DNA of 64,000 nucleotides from Patiria miniata (GCF_015706575.1 NW_024037064.1:6983606-7047605), one strand, 5' to 3'; numbered from the stretch's first letter, positions 1 through 12,013 are shown. Numbers and translations: made by a program. The notes: generated by a model from the letters alone, not told the origin.

Positions 1-159
1 AGTAATTATATAATCTCCTCATACGGTTAACAGTGCGGATGCATACGGGTATGATGACGCTTACAACTACCCGACTGTATCATGGGTAAAGTTAACAACA
101 ATCTCCGATATTTTAACCGAAATAAGCTCCATATGAACACGGCTTTTGAGTCATTTCTC

Positions 160-880
160 CTCACTAGCTGTTTAATCAGATCATCTTGCCAGACAAGACT
201 AAAGAATTCGTGAAATAAATCTATTTTCTTAGAAACACATTTTTTCGTGTACCTTTCCATACTGCTCTTAAATGTATGAAAACTATTTGACATCCCTTTT
301 TGGTGAATTATGAAGAAGGGCACTTCAATAACCCTTTAAAATTATCCATTATTTTCCGGACAAATGGGGGCGCTGTTGTTGTTTTCATTTCTGGAGCCGC
401 GGGGTTTCTGTTCAAATTGCGAACCCAAGAAATTGCTCATTGAAAACATTTTTAGAACAATTTGCCCTTTGGCTTTATTCTACCATCTACTGACAACAAT
501 TCACCAAAGAAAAGAAAATTCACGACAGCAACATACCCAAAATTCTGGCGACTTTTGGAATAGAAATAGCTAGCTGTGACGTTGAGGGTTGAGTCTGAAA
601 TGACATTACACTTTTTGTCATGAATATAGCAATTTACATTAGCATCAAAACCAAAGCACCTTTGAAAATAGCAAAACGAAAATTAAATATAAGATTGAAT
701 GGGACACAAGGATGCAAACTACATTGCATGGGTTTGCAGGAATTTTAACCGATTTCTGACGGCGCGATTTGTTACTATCAAAATAAAATAAACATCGTTA
801 AAAAAGGTGGAAAGTTTTTCAACTAATGAAGAGCTTTCATCTTGTCAAATCTACAAATTGAAACATCTCCGGAACAACAT
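160..880. repeat. Dispersed repeat, copy 1 of a family also at 8950-9215
   Basis: Two segments (near 160-190 and 735-870) match 8950-9215 in the same order: a ctgtttaatcagatcatctt-like word, then ttttaaccgatttctgacgg, then gtggaaagtttttc and ctcgtcaaatctaca-like words. No coding capacity. Probably a non-autonomous transposon. A weak open frame at 27-323 (minus) has no recognisable domain. Confidence 0.5.
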
Positions 881-1057
881 CAAAATATAAACAACTACCG
901 AGGGAAGGTGGCAGGATCGAGGGGGGAACGAAAAATGTAGCAATCTTTTAAATGTTAATAATTAATATTAATTGTTTCACATATCTTAGCATCTGAGAGG
1001 TTGCCAGTAGGCTTGTCAGTTGTTTAGCGTGTGCGTGTACATCACTTGTGTTAAATT

Positions 1058-1253
1058 ATAAAGTCTGCGGGTAAAACCATGTGGAAAGTCATCTCTTCTT
1101 GGAAGAAGTGTGGTTCTGAAAAGAACCGGTTGGTTGAGTGTAGAACTCGACGTTTCGGACAGGGTGCTCTGTCCGTCCTCAGGAGGTTGAGAGGTTTTCA
1201 CACTTCTTCCAAGAAGAGATTTCTTTTCACATGGTGTCACCCGCAAACTTTAT
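1058..1253 (-). mobile_element. Inverted repeat with central hammerhead-ribozyme-like motif (Penelope-like terminal fragment?)
   Basis: Arms of about 55 bases (1058-1112 and 1199-1253) share tgcgggt, accatgtg and cttcttggaagaagtgtg. Between them, on the minus strand, reads CCTGAGGA, a perfect 7-bp helix (cggacag/ctgtccg) with a 6-base loop, then AAACGTCGAG. This is the layout of the minimal hammerhead motifs reported in Penelope-like retroelements. No reverse-transcriptase frame is nearby, so this would be a terminal remnant. Confidence 0.45.
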
Positions 1254-1541
1254 AGTTTATCTCATCCGCCAAGCAAAGCTTCAAGTCATATATATCACTT
1301 GTGTTTTTATATTATTTTCAAAACAACAAATTATTTTGCTTTTACTTGTATTAATAATTTTCAATTGAAAACTTGAAAAATCTAACTTTATTATAATTAT
1401 GTTTGTAGATCAAATGTAATGGGGGAATTATACACTATCAGCAATCCGTATACTACACACCAATGATCTTAAAAGTGTGACCGAAAACGGGATGGTATAT
1501 TATTAAAACGTTCAAGCGATCGACAACAAACAATCAAACAT

Positions 1542-1906
1542 CCGGCGATTCACAATGCATTGCGCCACCAAGAGTTTACCATGTAGAGTCCATTTTTCAA
1601 GTTTACGGTCAACAAAACACGGCCCATTTGAATGAGTGTCATCAGTAGACAACTTGAGCTAATTTGTTATAGATTGGGGCATAGCGTTCTGCGGCTGCCT
1701 TACAAAAAACACCATATTTATTAAAAAAAAAAAAAAGGGCAAACGTATACTCGAATCATACGCTTACAAAACAACTGACCGGAAATACGAACAATTTTAA
1801 ATGTCCCGCGCTGCGAATTTGTCAACCATCTCCCACAATGCACTGGACAAAAAAAATGAACTCTCTGTGACAAACCCTTGGTGGCGCACTGCATTGTGAA
1901 TCGCCC
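1542..1906. mobile_element. MITE with ~35-bp terminal inverted repeats
   Basis: Left end cggcgattcacaatgcattg then cgccaccaagagttt; right end is the reverse complement with few changes (gtggcgcactgcattgtgaa then tcgcccg). A related half-site (cttggtggcgcactgcattg) lies near 40930. No reading frame; 365 bp. Confidence 0.65.
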
Positions 1907-2276
1907 GAATTGAACATTGACTTTCAAAAGTGGATTATTACTTTTTAAGTAGCCTACGAATGACACTTCAGCGCACCAAATGTTTTCGTAATTTGACAAA
2001 TAATCGAAAGGTTACGATTACGAACGCCAGAGAAGGTTAAGATTTGAAATAATTTCATTTTATCTCTAAATGGTCAACACAAAAGACTTTTAGAATATTC
2101 CTTAGAATAAATCTTTGCTATGGAATTATCGTCCTCAAAAACTCTTTTGTTACCGCAAACCGAACTTTATCGATACTCAACCATGCAAAGTCTAAAATGT
2201 TAAATAGGCCTAAGAACACTTTTGATTGGCCAAAATTGAATTCGACCAGCATTTTGTTTAACTAGTCTAGCGCCCT

Positions 2277-2603
2277 CTATCCAATTCGGTGCTCTTGGCA
2301 ATCACCATCCCTATGACCCTCATTTGCATAACACGTGTCCAGACAATCGCCCTGCGAATAAGCGGAGATTTTGAACATGCGGCCGCAAGCGAAGCAGTCG
2401 TTCATGCATATCTCGGTCCACCGTTTGGATTTCTGTGACGTCACAGAGTCACGTGCCGCCAGCAGTCTGCTAAGGACGTCGTTCTTGACCTCTGCGCGCT
2501 TCTCATTTGCTAAGGGCCAGTTGGGGGCGCTGTTCACAGATGCGATGAGAAGGGTTGCTGTAGCAACAAGCATCATGAGCAGTGGGACTGTCGTGTTCGC
2601 CAT
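2277..2603 (-). CDS. Eclosion-hormone-like neuropeptide precursor (108 aa)
   Basis: Small secreted precursor. Residues about 1-26 form a signal peptide (hydrophobic core VPLLMMLVATATLLIASV, then a small-residue cleavage site before PNWPL). Two dibasic sites follow: KR after NE, and KSKR just before WTEIC. The last 47 residues carry six cysteines spaced C-x3-C-x2-C-x13-C-x3-C-x10-C, and the motif EICMNDCFACGRM resembles EICIENCAQCKKM of insect eclosion hormones, whose spacing is the same except x12 in the long gap. EH-type peptides are known in echinoderms as well as arthropods; the receptor is expected to be a membrane guanylyl cyclase. The ATG at 2603 was chosen because an upstream in-frame stretch begins only with TTG and a good acceptor (tgctatttcag) lies 5 bases before the ATG, which implies an intron in the 5' UTR. 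The coding part is one exon. The protein ends in Gly, so C-terminal amidation is conceivable. Family call fairly sure, hormone function inferred. Confidence 0.82.
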   Translation of the reverse strand: MANTTVPLLMMLVATATLLIASVNSAPNWPLANEKRAEVKNDVLSRLLAARDSVTSQKSKRWTEICMNDCFACGRMFKISAYSQGDCLDTCYANEGHRDGDCQEHRIG

Positions 2604-2609
2604 CTTGTC

Positions 2610-3763
2610 TGAAATAGCAATCAAGAAAAGAAAGGAAAAAAATTAAGAAGAATACAACAAATAGACGAACAGTACACAAGGTATTGCCCGCCACATGGGG
2701 GCGGTATAGCTGTCGCTTTAAACGTGGATCAACATTCAATGTCAACTTTAATAATTATTCTTTGTAAGGATAACGAACAAGGACGCAATTTCTACAATTA
2801 ATTGTTACACAATTTTACTCACATTATTTTACTTACTGAACTACATGATCATGTGAAACTGCCAAAAAAGCTATGACTGTCTGATTTACTTTATAGGTCA
2901 CACAAGTTAGTATGGCAAGCATTTTGAATTATCTAGAAGTTGGAGAAGATTGCAAGTACTGTCTTTAAAGTCAGAAATCAGAAATTCCCGATAACTGTCT
3001 CTTTCACAAGATCAAACAGTTTACATTCAGCACACATGCGGTCTCGTTTCACAGCAAAGAATAATGCTGATAAACCATTATCATGATGCGGCCATCTTGA
3101 TTTGTTCCCATTCAAATCAACGTAACCAAAGCGAGGCTGTAAGGAAAATAGTCTGGTTACTTTTTGCACAAAAACATTATCATTCAGTACTGTTATTGAA
3201 CACAGGGAACATGACTGAAATGGTGGCAGCATGATAAAGGTCTATAGGGAATACAACGTATGAACTCCACTGAAAAACAATAATGTATCCGTATCCAGCC
3301 ACACAGGCTGAGGACATTACTGAGAATTTTCACAGCAGGAGGTGCAACCTTCACGACCAGAGATTGGGTGGGATGATAGTTCAGTTGAAAGACATGGATG
3401 TAAGGTGACACTGATAGATGGTTTGGATGTTATAGTACGTGCTGGCAAGGTGAGAACATCGGATGCGATATTGTGACGAGATTTCAGTCACGTAATGTCT
3501 AAGGTCATAACCAAAACCTGACTCAATATGGAGGGCATACGTGCGAAAAATATTGGCGCTTAACATAACATTGCCGGTACTCTACGCGCGTGCAAGTGAT
3601 GGCGAAGTTGTGATGAATGTAAATGAGACATACAAACAAAACAAGACAAGTCCGGAAAAGCCCGTCCTTAGAACATTCGCATTCTTGATTTCAGAATGGC
3701 TAATTATCCGAGGTCTTTTCATCATAAATCCGTTGTTCCCATAGAAAAATCAGGTTGGCGTTT
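2610..3763. other. Region upstream of the eclosion-hormone-like gene
   Basis: Should contain the 5' UTR exon and promoter of the minus-strand peptide gene, which I could not place, and the doubtful exon at 2978-3136. Otherwise nothing recognised. Confidence 0.3.
2978..3136 (-). CDS. Possible terminal coding exon, ankyrin-like, gene unknown
   Basis: Open stretch of 52 residues plus stop after a strong acceptor (attttccttacag). It reads PRFGYVDLNGNKSRWPHHDN then GLSALFFAVKRDRMCAECKL and ends ETVIGNF. The G-x-SAL-x-x-AV segment resembles an ankyrin helix. No upstream exon was identified and the stop lies only 375 bases before the eclosion-hormone-like gene start. Could equally be an old gene fragment or chance. 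Confidence 0.22.
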   Translation of the reverse strand, partial: PRFGYVDLNGNKSRWPHHDNGLSALFFAVKRDRMCAECKLFDLVKETVIGNF

Positions 3764-3965
3764 ATAGTGGTATTTTCCTCGCCTTCCACCGCTGTGACAC
3801 GGGCTCAAATTCCCGCCTGGGCCAAAATGTGGATTGGATTTTCAGTCCCTACCTGATTTAAATGGATTTTTCCCAAAATATTCTTGTGGGGTTTTCCCCC
3901 CACCTCTATTAAAAATGTCATTTCTTTTCATTATCTCCGCTCCACAGGTTTCTTCAAGCTCGCAA
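3764..3965 (+). mobile_element. SINE-like tRNA-derived fragment
   Basis: A B-box-like cgggctcaaattcccgcc at about 3798 is preceded by ttcctcgccttccaccgctg and followed by ggattttcagtccctacctg and a ttttcccccc stretch, as in tRNA-headed SINEs. Truncated tail. Confidence 0.4.
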
Positions 3966-5095
3966 GCTACAGTGCCCGGTATAGGGCTTTTGAGGAGTCC
4001 TTGGTCTTATTACCAGAAATTAGCAATAATAATAATAACATAGACAGGAATAAGGCCATTAGGCAATCCAATACAATAGCACTGCCCGGTTGTCATCCAG
4101 TCAATGGAAACAAAAAAGACATAAGGCCCTCTGGATCAGCGAAACTCAAACCAACAATGCCTCGTTCATATCATACTTTCACGAAATGTTATACTAGTTT
4201 TTCATCATTTAAACTTAATGCGATGCCAGTGCACGTCCTCTAAGGGCCACCATAGGAAGGTATTCGGCATACATACCGTGTACTCTTAATTTAAATGAGT
4301 TATAAACACCCGAAAATTGGAAACACGCGGGAACAGCGTCCAACACAAAAGTGAGCAAAACAACAGCTATCACATACCGACGAAAATGTCAATGTCCCCA
4401 AGAATGGTCGAAGTTTAATAATAACAAAATCGTATTAATAACAGCAGTCAATATAATGACAAGTTATGGCGTGGTTAAATCAATGCGTAGTTGCGACTTT
4501 CTTGTATCCTTTGACAATTAGTGTAAAATGAAGAAGCGTTGTGTATGTGGTGCTTTGGTTTCATCAAAGTAAATGACCCCTCTTCACATTTCCATCACGC
4601 CGTCATAAATCGTTGAAGTCCGCGCCGAGCCGTTTTTCTGCAATATCGCCGCGTCTATATTGGTGCTTTCGAAGAGTGATGAATATTTTGGGTAATTCGA
4701 AAGGAAACTCGTAATCATAGGGGTCTTTTCCTCAGAGATACACCAAAATATCTTCTCCGTTAATCCCCGGTCCCCAAATAATCTTAATTTTGCAGACCAA
4801 AAAAAATCGAAACCCTTACGGCAAGTCTGGCTGGCAATATTCGTTGTAGCCACACGTAATCAATTAATGCTCACGTACGTACGTCCCAAATCCACGAAAA
4901 AAACAAACGAGGCAGGCCCGAATACTAATTTGGACACACGTGAGAGTGCTAGTGGCAGTGGCCAAGGACTGCGTCGAAATGCCGCCCACTACGCACGTGG
5001 CCAACATGTTCACGCGCGCGTATATGACGCGCGCGTGCACGCACATCGGACATGAAACACGGTTGTGATTGGTCAGAAAGTCATAGGCTGTACTC
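3966..5095. other. Non-coding stretch with a dispersed-repeat scrap
   Basis: Around 4066-4095 is a copy of the dispersed word aatagcactgcccgg (also near 7746, 9450, 13730, 60935). Purine/pyrimidine alternation (cgcgcgcgtatatgacgcgc) at about 5013. No gene seen. Confidence 0.4.
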
Positions 5096-5259
5096 AATCT
5101 GGTTCGTCAGTGACTTCGTCATGCACGCCCATGCACTAAACGTCATTAGCTAAACACTCAAGCCTTTGCGTTAACTTCCGGCTCAAATAGTGCCAATGCT
5201 ACTTAATGTGCAGTGGGCGTAGTTTAAACTGAAGTGACGTCAGACTAATGAACCAGATT
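5096..5259. mobile_element. MITE, copy 1 of a family (second copy 11828-12013)
   Basis: Ends aatctggttcgtcagtgact and its near reverse complement (agactaatgaaccagatt). The interior words gctaaacactc, gcgttaacttccgg and gctacttaatgtgcagtggg recur, reverse-complemented, in the copy at 11828-12013. Confidence 0.6.
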
Positions 5260-6844
5260 AATGTGCCTACGGAGCCACTGGCACTTCCAATGGATGCGTG
5301 GGGTAAAGTTGCCGTAAACTAGTCATTCCGACGTGGATTCCGTCACCTTTTGGCAATGAAAAAAAATACATACAATGAACTGCCGCGCAGACCTCATTAG
5401 CATGCTTACCGCTGAATTTCAATAAGGATTATCACATTGTCCGCGCACGATTACCATGGAATCTCCCAAATATTTCATTAGGCATTTAACAAAGAGACCA
5501 ATTTAGATCAAATTTCTCCCCGCACCGACCTCAACCCGTAATATTGAATTCATTATACTTCACAATGCAGCTGTAAAATTCGTCATCTTCGCTTTATATA
5601 TCGAGAGTGCATCGGAGATGTTAGTGTGTCATGGACGGACAGACTGTATTCTTTGGATTACTCTTAATAATTATTAGTACTTCACGACTCGACCAAAGAC
5701 TAACATTCATGGCACTATTTGCTAGTTTTGTCTGTTTTCATGAACACTGTCACCTGAATTATGACGTGGCGGTTGTGGCTTGATACTCTTTTGGATATAA
5801 CTTTATCGAAAAAAAATATATTAAATTTGCAACTCTAAAAGCAATTCTAAAGCCCAGAATAGAAAACGTAGAGTTGCAGACATGATACCTTGTATACACT
5901 GCCTATACAGCTCACTGAGTAAGTCAATGGCTGTCACTTGTGAATCAGGCAGTGCTATCACATAGGATTACCTCATAACGCGAATGAGTGGGCTAAATCG
6001 CACCCGTTGTGTACACAATTGCATGAAAACAACTTCAAGAGAATGGCCACTTTGAATCGATAAAAAATAATTTTGTGCTCTGAGACCGGCTTGTTAGGTC
6101 TTGTTTCATGAAGAAAATTACTCTTTTAATTCTTCTGTTTTTATTTAATTATAAAAAGTGTGATTCTGTTCCGTTGGGGATCTATCGGTTTCACCTGCTC
6201 GACAAAAAGGTGTTAATATTGTCCTAAAGCAATCACACGGGTAATTCTATACACATGGCTGCGAAGTTATAAAGACATTCTTCCTTTTTTCTTAGGACTA
6301 GAGGAATGTCCTTAACTAGAAGTGTGAACAACGCCAAAAGCTTATCACTCTTCGACGTGTCGAGTCAACGAGCGAGGATATGTGCTTAAAATACACGACC
6401 AAATTTGACCTCTTTTTTTTTTAATCTTTATTAATTCAATATTCCTGGGACAGCAACTGCAACTTTGCGTGTTCCAACTCAATTTCTTCTTTCGAAAAAA
6501 AAAGACCAGTGTAAGAATTGCAACCTATCAGGATTTGTTTCGTCATTGACATTAAAAAAAACACTAGAAAGCACTCAGAGGGCGCAAACCTCCGCCAAGG
6601 CTAAACAATTCCCCGCCATATTGTCAGTACACCCAAAAGAAATACTCGCATAACTGGTGAAGAATCCTTAAAAAAAATCCTGGATCCAGACCCAGATCCG
6701 GATCTGTACCTGTACCAAGGACCACACCAACAATATTTTTCATGCAAATCCGTCCATAACTTTTTGAGTTATCTTGTTCACAGACAAACCAACCAACCAA
6801 CCAACCAACCAACAACTAACAAAATCCGATGATAACAATCCTTA
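5260..6844. other. AT-rich intergenic DNA
   Basis: No gene, RNA or clear transposon recognised. A short (aacc)n tract lies at about 6785-6811. Confidence 0.4.
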
Positions 6845-7222
6845 GGCCAAAAAAAAAAGTCTCCGGTTTCTGGTATGCGCGTGCGTCGCCGTAGCCATGC
6901 GCGTCGGCAAAATGAAAACGTTTATTTTTTCAATAAAAGATGATGTCTCAAAACCGCCAAACTCACTGGTTTGACTGGAATCCTGCTGCTGCACAATTTT
7001 AACGTGTTTTTAGATGGGGTTATGATCGAGAATAAGCTTTATGTGGCCTCTCTGGACTTCCATATACACAATGTATTTGCACTAAGTTTAGTCGGGCACC
7101 ATTTGCAGTCATCAGCCGACATTTGAAGCAAAAAATCAGGTAAAAAAAAAAAAAAGCCGCGTCGCCGCACCACTTTTTGGGCAAGCTCCATACCAGAAAC
7201 CGGAGTCTTTTTTTTTTTGGCC
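6845..7222. mobile_element. PIF/Harbinger-like MITE, copy 1
   Basis: Flanked by TTA direct repeats (6842-6844 and 7223-7225). TIR ggccaaaaaaaaaagtctcc then ggtttctggtat matches the reverse complement at 7187-7222. Interior words gcgtcgcc and catgcgcgtc recur in copy 2 at 63152-63515. TTA target duplications are typical of PIF/Harbinger. Confidence 0.7.
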
Positions 7223-7276
7223 TTATCTTTCATCTTGTATTCATAATCAGCGCCATTATCAGTGTCCATGCCCCTG

Positions 7277-7310
7277 GGCCGGTTTTAAACGTGCCTGTTT
7301 AAAACCGGCC
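7277..7310. repeat. Perfect 14-bp-arm hairpin
   Basis: ggccggttttaaac, a 6-base loop, then its exact complement. A half-site (cgtttaaaaccgcccgg) recurs at about 7764. Probably a MITE end or remnant. Confidence 0.6.
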
Positions 7311-9593
7311 AAGCAGTTATTTATTCCCTTATAAAAGCTCATATTGATATTTCAAAGTGTCCTTCGTAATAGTTATCAGTAAAAGAAACCTAATCATTTG
7401 CTCAAGTTAGCCTGCTTTTGCCATTTGCTCTGGGCGTGCAGGTTGGAAGTGCAAATTTGGCATTAATTACATCATGTGATTTTAAAATCAACCAACATGT
7501 CTTATTCAGATTGGAAAATGTTTTCTGACAGCAAAAAAGACCGGCTCAAAGTTACAAAAGTTCGAAACGTATAGGTCTACTGGTTATATCTCCAAATTAC
7601 AAAGTAATGACGTAACGAAACGAGGAAAGGCTAGCGAAGCTGAACATCACACAGAGCGCACAACATTCTATGCAATCGATTCAAAATAGCTTTCACTGGA
7701 TCTGTATAATATTGTGTATATTAGGTAAACGGTCGGATTGTGCCCATTGCCAGTAACCCTATACGTTTAAAACCGCCCGGTTGCTAATTCCCGAGTGACA
7801 GTCATTCAGTCGATCAGTCAGGTACAAAGAATTGGCTGGCTCTATGTGGGACCATACAACAATTTTGACATATGTTCTGACAAGTACATCACTGATGATG
7901 AAGTGCGCTTATAAATAACCCTCAGTTCCGTGAAAATTTGTTTGTGTGTCTATAAGTCTGTAATTTAAAACTCCGTATCTTCAAAGTGCTTTTCAAGGGC
8001 GGTGACGTCTTGTCCAGACATCTCGATAATAAGAACTCCCTTGTGTGTCCCTTCCATGTCTCGCTTCTTAATTAATGCAATTTCCACGACCGAATGAGTG
8101 CCCTATAAGGGGCGTATGTGATCGGTCGCTTTATGTTCTAAGATCATTTGACCATGACAAATCCGGTATCACAATAAATGTGAGGGAGTGAGATGTTAAC
8201 TACATCAGTAAATGTCAAACGTGGCGCCATAATTTAACACTGAATATGGGAGTAAGAATAGCATTTTTGTATAGTAAGGCCAGGATTTGAATCAATTTGG
8301 GTGCACGTGCGACCATCCGGGAAGAAAACCTAAAGGCATTAATTATTTCCAAAACATGATCTCGAATTAGTTTTAAATGAAGCAAAATGTGATTTCACAA
8401 GTGCAGGAGTAATACCGACTGCTAATTTCAATCAGTTATTGAGTTAACGAAACAGTCCTGATATTATGTCTATAACGTTAAGCGGACCTGTTTCTTATTA
8501 AAGAATATAGTTTTCACACGCACATCTGGTGTTTAAACGTTTAAAAGCCAGTATGAACTGAAGCAAACGAAAGTAGTGCCAAATAGTATCTGTTAAATTC
8601 TCACGACACAAGTTCGACCAAACAAAATTCTTATTTCAATACAACAGCACGATTAGGCCACGTACCTATTTCGATGTGAAACGGTGGACAAACGGTAACT
8701 GCTCTTGAGTCTTGCACTTCGACGAGTACAGCGAGCAAAACTTCTCAAGTTTTACACGCACTTTTTGTTGCACGTATGCGAGTGATTGGCGTGGTACAGT
8801 AGATAGCAAATCAGTTGATGAACTACGTAGCCGCCGTGCGCAGTCAACAGTCTGTCTGGCCCGGCTCGCGAGGCGTGCTTTTAAATCCCTCTCGAGGCGC
8901 TGTTGAGTGGGATGCAGGGCAGACGAGCTCTCACGTAGTGCCATCAGAGACTATGATTTATTTCTCAGTGACTGTTTAATCACATCGTCCTGACAGACTG
9001 ACATGGTAATGGTTCGCGGTGTTGCGGCAAATGGTGCCGAAGTGATGAACCCTGGCCATTCTATATTCCGTTATTAATCAGTGGGCTGACAGGGATTTTA
9101 ACCGATTTCTGACGGTGCAATTTGATACTGTCACAAGGAAACAAACATCTTGAGAAGTGGAAAGTTTTTCCCGATAAAAAAACCTCTCTTCTCGTCAAAT
9201 CTACAACGTGGGGAGCATACACTTACAGTAAAGACAACCAAAACCACATATTGTAGCTTGCGCTTTGAAATCATGAAAATGTTAAAATCGTTTGATGTAA
9301 CTTATTAAGACAAGGAAAGCCTACTAAAAGCTTTTCTCACAGATAGCACAAAATTATTCCATGATGATTTACAATGTCTATATTCACAGGAAGTATTTTC
9401 ATGCATCTGGCCTACACAATAGGCACATTTAGCCAATTATGGGTAATCCTATACGATAGCACTGCCCGATTCTCGTGATCAGCTGAAACAAGTAACTGTC
9501 TGTCAGTCAGTTAAGTGAAATAGGTACGAAGGCCAACAATCTCTGGTCCAGTGCATTTATGGTTGGAGATTTTGTCACATGTACAGCGCGTCC
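7311..9593. other. Non-coding DNA with dispersed repeats
   Basis: Copies of the gtaatcctatacgatagcac-type repeat lie near 7746 and 9445. 8950-9215 is the second copy of the repeat at 160-880. A CpG-richer stretch at 8660-8945 is open for 92 codons on the minus strand (starts MALRESSSALHPTQQRLERD) but has no recognised domain. Confidence 0.4.
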
Positions 9594-10245
9594 CAAAATA
9601 CCCGCGACATTGTTTTGCGAGGCTCTAGCGTCGCTGCCAAACAAGTACCGCTATTGTTTAGGCCTATATATCATTTTAAAGCTTGGAATGTTAATTTTAT
9701 CCCGGTAAGTATTGCTTTGATTTTCAAAAGGCTTTTGAAATGACTTGTATTCACATAAAGGCATGGCAAAAACAAACTCAACTGAGTTCAAGGACTAAAT
9801 GAATGATGCGCATTTTTTTTCTTATTTGGAAATGCTTCATGTTCATGATGTGATGTGACGATCTCGTTGTCTTTTACCTTCTGTGTTTCCTATTCTTTCC
9901 GATCGACGTAGACTACACCTTAAATGAATTCACAATAGTGTTCTTTGTTTCAAGTATGTACCTATTCAAAAAGCGCTCAAAGTGAGACTCGAGTTTGCAT
10001 CTGATGTACCGCATCATCGATATTCCTTGAAATCGTTTGAATTTGAATTTTGCGCGTGCACGAATGATTTCAGAACCCTTTTGAAAATCAAACCAATACT
10101 TAACAAGGATAAAGTTAAGATTCCAAGCTTTAAATTAGTAAAAAAATATATATATAATCATTACTAATCATTTGGTGGTAAGTGATTTTGCGCCGACGCT
10201 AGAGCCTAGCAAAAATAAAAGTTGCGGGTATTTTGAGACGCGCTG
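9594..10245. mobile_element. Tc1/mariner-like non-autonomous element
   Basis: Bounded by TA dinucleotides (9592-9593, 10246-10247). Left end cagcgcgtcccaaaataccc gcgac, right end the reverse complement (gttgcgggtattttgagacg cgctg). A second matching block (gctctagcgtcg / cgacgctagagc) lies inside each end. 652 bp, no transposase frame. Confidence 0.7.
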
Positions 10246-11003
10246 TATAAAACGTGTTGTATAGCAAAAGAAAGCAATTTTACCAATGCGCAAGATAATA
10301 ACGGAACCAAAGACAAGCACAGACTATTAAGCATGATTCATGATTCGCGGGTGCAAACCACCGATAATATTAAAGTTTCAATATGGAGTACAAAACATTT
10401 AAGAGAAGACTTTGAATTAGAATGAATAGTGATGGGTCCTTATGGGCGATTTGTAGGTACAAAAATCATCAGGACTAATGTAACAATTTTTCACCCTGTC
10501 AAACTGGATGATTGCATTTGGGATCGAAAAGGTTTTTTTTTAATGACTTATGCTTCAATATACCTGTGACACACTTGTCCCAATTAAGTTTACCACTTCG
10601 CCTCGGTGGGCAGAGTATAGCCATAATAGGATTAAAGACCGAACGCAAATTGTCTATTTTTATAGGCCATTTTGGATGTTAAAATATCCGATTACGTCTC
10701 AATATTTTTTTATTTTATCGCAGTGCACTAATGTAGTCGCTTGAATAAATCTATTTTTTTTTGTAGGTGGCAACCGTTTTCATTTAGATACTAGGCCTAC
10801 TTATAAATGCCGTCAGCGACTAAATGGAAAACATAGCGTTGACATGTCAGTTCAGGTAAATTGTATTTTACATCAAAATTCAGTGATATGTATTGCTTTT
10901 ATGGGTATACTGGCATTATTCCAATTAATGAAATGGTAGACATTACCAGGAAGACAGTTTTCATGCAAATGCACCCTTTGTTCCTGGTAATAGTCGATCA
11001 CGA

Positions 11004-11281
11004 CCTAATTTCACGGCGCTGCTAAGCACACCATTTTTTTTCTGCAAACAGAACCTCCGTCTATATCATGGAGACTGTAAGCATAAGCACACCAAAAGGC
11101 ATGCTTACCTCAGAGGAAAATTTTGCTTAAATTAGTGGTTACAATAGAAATCTCCATGCACACGCGGCCGTTAGCGATAGCACATCCACGCCGTGAAATA
11201 GTGCTAAAGCTTAGCACATTCTTCTGCAATGATAAGCACAACTTGTCTGCTAACTGTTAAGCAGGGCCGTGAAATTGGGCC
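11004..11281. mobile_element. MITE with ~22-bp inverted repeats
   Basis: Left cctaatttcacggcgctgct, right complement of gcccaatttcacggccctgc. The interior has several taagcaca words. This end type (aatttcacggc...tgctaagca) is common in echinoderm and amphioxus DNA as far as I recall. Confidence 0.6.
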
Positions 11282-11827
11282 CTGCAGCAAAAGTTATAAA
11301 GTAGGCCTACGCACAGCTATTTCCAAATGTTTTATATGGAAAATCCATATGAAACGACCCAGAGTTTTAAAGTGACATCAGAGGAACAGCGCCCTCAGCT
11401 GGCGTAAGGACAAAGCAAGCAAAAAGTTATAACAGGGTTTTGTTTCTTCATATTGGTAATACTGCAAGAAAACACATCCAACTTCATACATTTAGGATTA
11501 CATAATACGTACCTTCGTTCTACACTTCCGGTGCGCGTACAGTCTCCATGTATTGTTGACAATCATGTTGAAATGAAACGGACGCCTCGTGCTACGCATA
11601 TCCGTGCAGTTTTTGCAATCAGCGCCGCTGCATGTGAGACGGTGCTCAGCCCACCAGTTTGAAATGGCTAACCACGCCCATTGACGCGAGCTTGTCCCAA
11701 ACTCCACTCCTATTGGCTGATGTATTCTTGAATGATTCCACAATTGAATATTAATGAAAAGGAGGTACGAGAAACAAGCTTGAATATAAGGCAAACTTTG
11801 AAAATTATGGTGATCAACAACACAGCT

Positions 11828-12013
11828 ATCCAGTTGTTAGTGTGATGTCACTTCAGTTTAAACCTTGCCCACTGCACATTAAGTAGCGTTGGAACCACTG
11901 ATCTCAGTAACGGGAACCATTGGAACCGGAAGTTAACGCTTCCGAGTGTTTAGCCAATAGGCGCTAGTAATCAGTGGTGCGCGCGTGTAGGGCGAAGTCA
12001 CTTACGAACCTGA
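11828..12013. mobile_element. MITE, copy 2 of the 5096-5259 family, opposite orientation
   Basis: Right end gaagtcacttacgaacctga; left end atccagttgttagtg. Shares the interior blocks tgcccactgcacattaagta and ggaagttaacgc with copy 1. Confidence 0.55.

Noticed and set aside
8666-8944. 92-codon minus-strand frame beginning MALRESSSALHPTQ
   Set aside because: CpG-rich and open, but no domain, no splice or polyA context, and it adjoins a dispersed repeat.
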